This document shows, one piece after another, positions 7,845 to 10,341 of a DNA stretch of 10,341 bases (positions are counted from its first letter, which is position 1; every line of letters begins with the position of its first letter). Origin of the DNA: Thalassospiraceae bacterium (GTDB lineage: Bacteria > Pseudomonadota > Alphaproteobacteria > Rhodospirillales > Magnetovibrionaceae); contig DAOWFT010000114.1 of the NCBI GenBank assembly GCA_030637845.1, positions 1 through 10,341 of the forward strand, read 5' to 3'. A program made the position numbers and the translations under genes. A model generated the notes under the pieces. That model saw nothing but the letters and a program-made list of their open reading frames with translations, ran no database searches and had not been told where the DNA came from.

Positions 7845-8327
7845 ATGACCATCAAGGCAGGTGATAACGTCCCCGCAGCAACAATGCATGAAATGGGTAC
7901 AGACGGCCCGGTGAAGGTTTCTTCCGCCGATATTTTTTCCAAGAAAAAAGTTTTAATGTTTGGCCTGCCCGGTGCGTTTACCCCAACTTGTTCGGCCCAA
8001 CACTTGCCCGGCTATCTTCGTTTTGCCGATAAGCTAAAAGCAAAAGGCATTGATGAAATAGTATGCTTTTCGGTTAACGATGCGTTTGTCATGGGCGCAT
8101 GGGCGGTTGATCAAGGCGTTGACGGAAGGGTGCGAATGATTGGCGATGGTTCGGCTGATTTTACCAAAGCAGCCGGGCTTGAGCTTGATCGCATAAGCGG
8201 TGGAATGGGAATCCGCTGCCAGCGCTTTGCCATGGTGGTTGATGACGGCAAGATAGTGTCCATCGACATTGAACCATCCGGCGAATTTGAAATTTCCAGC
8301 GCCGAAAGCCAGTTGGGCAAGATTTAG
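7845..8327 (+). CDS. Peroxiredoxin, Prx5-like (AhpC/TSA superfamily)
   Basis: Thiol peroxidase of 160 residues that reduces hydrogen peroxide and organic hydroperoxides. Seen: the peroxidatic motif PGAFTPTCS with C49 and the preceding Thr of the PxxxTxxC signature, followed by AQHLPGY, typical of the Prx5 type. GGMGIRCQRFAMVVDDG near 119-135 carries the conserved active-site Arg (R124 or R127). Other cysteines are C74 and C125; whether either acts as resolving residue is uncertain, and many Prx5 proteins work with glutathione or glutaredoxin. No signal peptide, so cytoplasmic. GGAG (7832-7835) lies nine bases before ATG. The TAG stop at 8325-8327 directly abuts the opposing rnhA stop. Confidence 0.94.
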   Translation: MTIKAGDNVPAATMHEMGTDGPVKVSSADIFSKKKVLMFGLPGAFTPTCSAQHLPGYLRFADKLKAKGIDEIVCFSVNDAFVMGAWAVDQGVDGRVRMIGDGSADFTKAAGLELDRISGGMGIRCQRFAMVVDDGKIVSIDIEPSGEFEISSAESQLGKI

Positions 8328-8771
8328 TTAAACCAACTGCTCCACACCCCGGCGCGCCAGTTCGTCGGCGCGTTCGTTTTCCGGGTGCCCGGAGTGTCCT
8401 TTTACCCAATGCCATTCGACCTCGTGTTCTAAAATTGCCTTTTCAAGCAATTGCCATAGATCCTGATTTTTGACCGGTTTCTTGGCTGCGGTTTTCCAGC
8501 CATTTTTTTTCCAGCCGTGAATCCATTTGGTGATGCCGTCTCTTACATAGGTGGAATCCGTATACAATCGCACCTTCATGCCGCGCTTGAGGCTTTCCAG
8601 CCCGCGGATTGCCGCCATAAGTTCCATCCGGTTGTTGGTGGTATCAGGCTCGCCGCCATAAATTTCTTTTTCTTGCTCACCCCACAGCATAAGCACACCC
8701 CAACCGCCGGGGCCGGGGTTTCCCGAACACGCGCCGTCGGTAAAAATGCTTACGCCGTTATTTTCGCTCAT
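8328..8771 (-). CDS. rnhA: Ribonuclease HI
   Basis: Endonuclease of 147 residues that cuts the RNA strand of RNA-DNA hybrids, used in primer and R-loop removal. All catalytic residues are visible: D12 (IFTDGACSGNPGPGGWG), E50 (TTNNRMEL), D72 (LYTDSTYV), H126 (WVKGHSGHPENE) and D136 (ERADELAR). The basic handle region WIHGWKKNGWKTAAKKPVKNQDLW (83-106) is the bacterial RNase HI form. Length is normal. ATG is at 8771-8769 with only a weak ribosome site. It follows thrB by 21 bases on the same strand, so the two probably form an operon. Confidence 0.97.
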   Translation of the reverse strand: MSENNGVSIFTDGACSGNPGPGGWGVLMLWGEQEKEIYGGEPDTTNNRMELMAAIRGLESLKRGMKVRLYTDSTYVRDGITKWIHGWKKNGWKTAAKKPVKNQDLWQLLEKAILEHEVEWHWVKGHSGHPENERADELARRGVEQLV

Positions 8772-8792
8772 GATTATTTATCCAGGCTATTA

Positions 8793-9752
8793 TTACAGGC
8801 CATAGGCACCGGGGCCTTTTACACTTTGATGAAACCGCAGACGAGCAAGATATCCTTTTGGATCATGGGGCGTTACCATTGCTCCGGGCGGGGTGTTGAT
8901 CCAGTCATAAAGACGGGTCAACAAAAACCTAAGCGCGCTTCCGCGGGCAAGCAGGGGCAGGGCCTCCAGCTCTTCGGCGGAAAAATCTCTTACCTTGCGA
9001 TAGGAACTAAGCATTCTTTTTGCCTTGGTAATATTGAAGCTAAGATCGGGCTCGAAACACCATGCGTTAAGGCAAATAGCAACGTCATATGCAAACATAT
9101 CGTTGCAGGCGAAATAAAAATCTATCAGGCCGGTTAATTTTTCTGCCCGAAAGAAAACATTATCCGGAAATAGATCGGCATGAATTACGCCTGCGGGAAG
9201 TCCTGCCGGCCAGTTTTTTTCAAGAAAATCCAGTTCGCTTTCCAGCTCTTTGGTTATTCCGGGTATGACTTCCTCGCCACGGCCATTGCAAGAATCCAGC
9301 AATGCCCGCCAGTTGTTTACAGATAACGAGTTTTCACGTTTTATTTTAAAATCTGAGCCGGCAATATGTAGCTCAGCCAATGCCCCGCCCAGTTCCGCAC
9401 AGTTAAATGCATGGACGCTTCTGGGCCACATGCCGGAAAGAAAAGTAATTATTGCCGCCGGACGACCGCTAAGGGTTTTTAGAACCTCGCCATCAGCCGC
9501 ATGCACGGGCTTGGGGCACTTTACGCCGCGATCGGCCAGATGCTCCATAAGACCCAGAAAAAACGGCAGGTCATCGGGGTTCACCCTTTTTTCGTAAAGG
9601 GTGAGGATGAACGAGCCTTTATCCGTGCCCAGCAGAAAGTTGGAATTTTCCACCCCCTCGGCTATGCCTTTGCACGAAAGAACCTCGCCAATGCCATATT
9701 GGTTGGCAAATTCGGTAAGGTCTTCGTCAGAAACTTCTGTATAAACCGCCAA
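8793..9752 (-). CDS. thrB: Homoserine kinase (type II, APH-fold)
   Basis: Kinase of 319 residues that phosphorylates L-homoserine with ATP to give O-phosphohomoserine, the substrate of threonine synthase. It belongs to the aminoglycoside-phosphotransferase-like class rather than the GHMP class of E. coli ThrB. Seen: KGIAEGVENSNFLL (28-41), LTLYEKRVNPDDLPFFLGLMEHL (50-72), the catalytic loop VIHADLFPDNVFF (189-201; D193, N198) and the metal-binding LIDFYFACND (209-218; D211). The start is TTG at 9752-9750, chosen because the family N-terminus MAVYTEVSDEDL begins exactly there, the frame upstream has no ATG or GTG, and a stop lies at 9788-9786. A purine-rich GGTGGGGG about ten bases upstream may serve as ribosome site. 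ispH, often upstream of thrB in alphaproteobacteria, is absent. Confidence 0.95.
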   Translation of the reverse strand: MAVYTEVSDEDLTEFANQYGIGEVLSCKGIAEGVENSNFLLGTDKGSFILTLYEKRVNPDDLPFFLGLMEHLADRGVKCPKPVHAADGEVLKTLSGRPAAIITFLSGMWPRSVHAFNCAELGGALAELHIAGSDFKIKRENSLSVNNWRALLDSCNGRGEEVIPGITKELESELDFLEKNWPAGLPAGVIHADLFPDNVFFRAEKLTGLIDFYFACNDMFAYDVAICLNAWCFEPDLSFNITKAKRMLSSYRKVRDFSAEELEALPLLARGSALRFLLTRLYDWINTPPGAMVTPHDPKGYLARLRFHQSVKGPGAYGL

Positions 9753-9793
9753 GCCAGCAGGCCCCCACCAAGTACAATCAATAATTCATGTTT

Positions 9794-9824
9794 TAGCCGC
9801 ATACTCTGCCAAACAGTGCGGCTA
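9794..9824. repeat. Inverted repeat, 8-base stem with 15-base loop
   Basis: TAGCCGCA (9794-9801) pairs perfectly with TGCGGCTA (9817-9824). In the minus-strand transcript it would lie in the thrB leader about 41 bases before the TTG start. On the plus strand it is followed by a mixed T-rich run rather than a clean T tract, so a terminator call is weak. It could be an operator, a leader hairpin or a terminator for a transcript from outside thrB. Confidence 0.45.
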
Positions 9825-9916
9825 TCTATTTCTATTTCTAGGCAATGGGCCTAACCCTGTCCAGCATATGTCTGTTATCTATGGGGTGTGCACCGGGCAT
9901 TAACCTTTCTGGGCTA

Positions 9917-9943
9917 TTGGAACGGTACTGAACATTCTATAAT
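9917..9943 (+). promoter_or_regulatory. Probable promoter of the peptidoglycan-binding protein gene
   Basis: A perfect -10 TATAAT (9938-9943) has a TTGGAA -35-like box at 9917-9922, with a short 15-base spacer. Transcription would begin near 9950, which makes ATG 9977 a better start than ATG 9944 for the following gene. Confidence 0.4.
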
Positions 9944-9976
9944 ATGCCAGTGCGGCCCCAAATAAACGGAAAAACC

Positions 9977-10341
9977 ATGAAGCCGTATGGCCTTTTTAGC
10001 AGATATGCTCTTGTAATCACACTATGTGTCGGCGGCGGATTTGAATCCGGCGCCGCTGCCGATTCGCGAGGAACGGCCATTTTGCTGGCCGCAGCCATAA
10101 CCAACACGCCCCAGCAACCCCGGACAAATTTCGGGCAAAGCTCCGATCTGGTGCGCACCATACAGGACGGACTTTCCAAACAAGGATATTTCCTCGGCGC
10201 GGTGGACGGCATATACGGCCCCGAAACCGAAAGAGCTATTCGTGCCTATCAAAAAAGCTCAAACCTGCCGGTTGACGGAAAACCATCTAAAAGTCTGGCC
10301 GACAATCTGGAAACCGGCGGCAAGGTCGGCGACCTTTTGAA
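9977..10341 (+). CDS. Secreted peptidoglycan-binding domain protein, N-terminal part
   Basis: The frame is open to the window end, so the C-terminal part is missing; 121 complete codons are visible. From ATG 9977 it has a signal peptide: a basic start (MKPYGLFSRY), a hydrophobic core ALVITLCVGGGF and a likely cleavage after GAAA near residue 28. A PG_binding_1 domain follows at about 57-112 with the hallmark pattern LSKQGYFLGAVDGIYGPETERAIRAYQKSSNLPVDG. Such domains tether periplasmic or surface enzymes to the cell wall; the partner domain lies beyond the edge, so hydrolase, transpeptidase or protease cannot be chosen. ATG 9944 is an in-frame alternative, but it overlaps the TATAAT box and gives an overlong n-region. 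GGA at 9968-9970 is a weak ribosome site for 9977. Confidence 0.82.
   Translation, partial: MKPYGLFSRYALVITLCVGGGFESGAAADSRGTAILLAAAITNTPQQPRTNFGQSSDLVRTIQDGLSKQGYFLGAVDGIYGPETERAIRAYQKSSNLPVDGKPSKSLADNLETGGKVGDLL

Larger units (their letters stand above)
9753..9976. other. Divergent gap between thrB and the peptidoglycan-binding gene
   Basis: No convincing gene lies in these 224 bases. They hold a hairpin-forming inverted repeat (9794-9824), a pyrimidine-rich stretch after it on the plus strand (9825-9839), and a promoter-like TATAAT at 9938-9943. No tRNA or known RNA element is recognised. Confidence 0.6.

Noticed and set aside
9250..9854. Plus-strand open frames antisense to thrB
   Set aside because: They are shadows of a well-supported homoserine kinase and show Pro/Arg-rich, family-less sequence.
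10031..10060. T-arm-like sequence GGATTTGAATCC suggesting a tRNA
   Set aside because: No acceptor stem, anticodon arm or CCA end fits around it, and it lies within the signal-peptide coding region of the wall-binding protein.
1..10341. Signs of a defence island, prophage, integrated element or CRISPR array
   Set aside because: No recombinase, transposase, spaced repeats or attachment-like duplications are visible, and the genes are nearly all core metabolic or housekeeping families.

Overview
The window looks like chromosomal DNA from an alphaproteobacterium, perhaps near Rhodospirillales; that placement is inference. It rests on an MPP-like M16B peptidase translationally coupled to threonine synthase, a homoserine kinase of the APH-fold (type II) class followed by rnhA, and moderate GC. 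Coding density is high. I see no insertion sequence, phage gene, CRISPR array, tRNA or rRNA.

Layout. 1-913 (+): C-terminal part of an M32 carboxypeptidase. 923-2039 (-): lrgA-lrgB membrane protein pair, overlapping by 8 bases and convergent with the peptidase. 2116-4790 (+): threonine synthase thrC, carrying an in-frame stop and a scrambled active-site stretch, then an M16 zinc peptidase coupled through TAATG. 4827-5402 (-): YqgE/AlgH protein. 5609-8327 (+): large DsbD-type transmembrane thiol reductase, then a Prx5-type peroxiredoxin. 8328-9752 (-): rnhA and thrB, with thrB upstream. From 9977 (+): a secreted peptidoglycan-binding protein that runs off the right edge. No stretch over 300 bases lacks a gene; the largest gaps (5403-5608 and 9753-9976) are divergent promoter regions.

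How the genes fit together. ThrB and ThrC catalyse the last two steps of threonine synthesis; they lie here on opposite strands about 5 kb apart. The DsbD-like protein probably passes electrons from the cytoplasm to periplasmic acceptors, and the peroxiredoxin removes peroxides, so the two form a plausible redox pair. LrgAB and the peptidoglycan-binding protein concern the membrane and cell wall.

I did not find a new multi-gene system. The most notable signal is the thrC lesion: a TAA stop plus a block of unrelated residues that removes the PLP-lysine motif but leaves gene length and downstream frame unchanged. Next are the small palindromes and competing dyads in the divergent gaps, which look like operators or 5'-leader structures.
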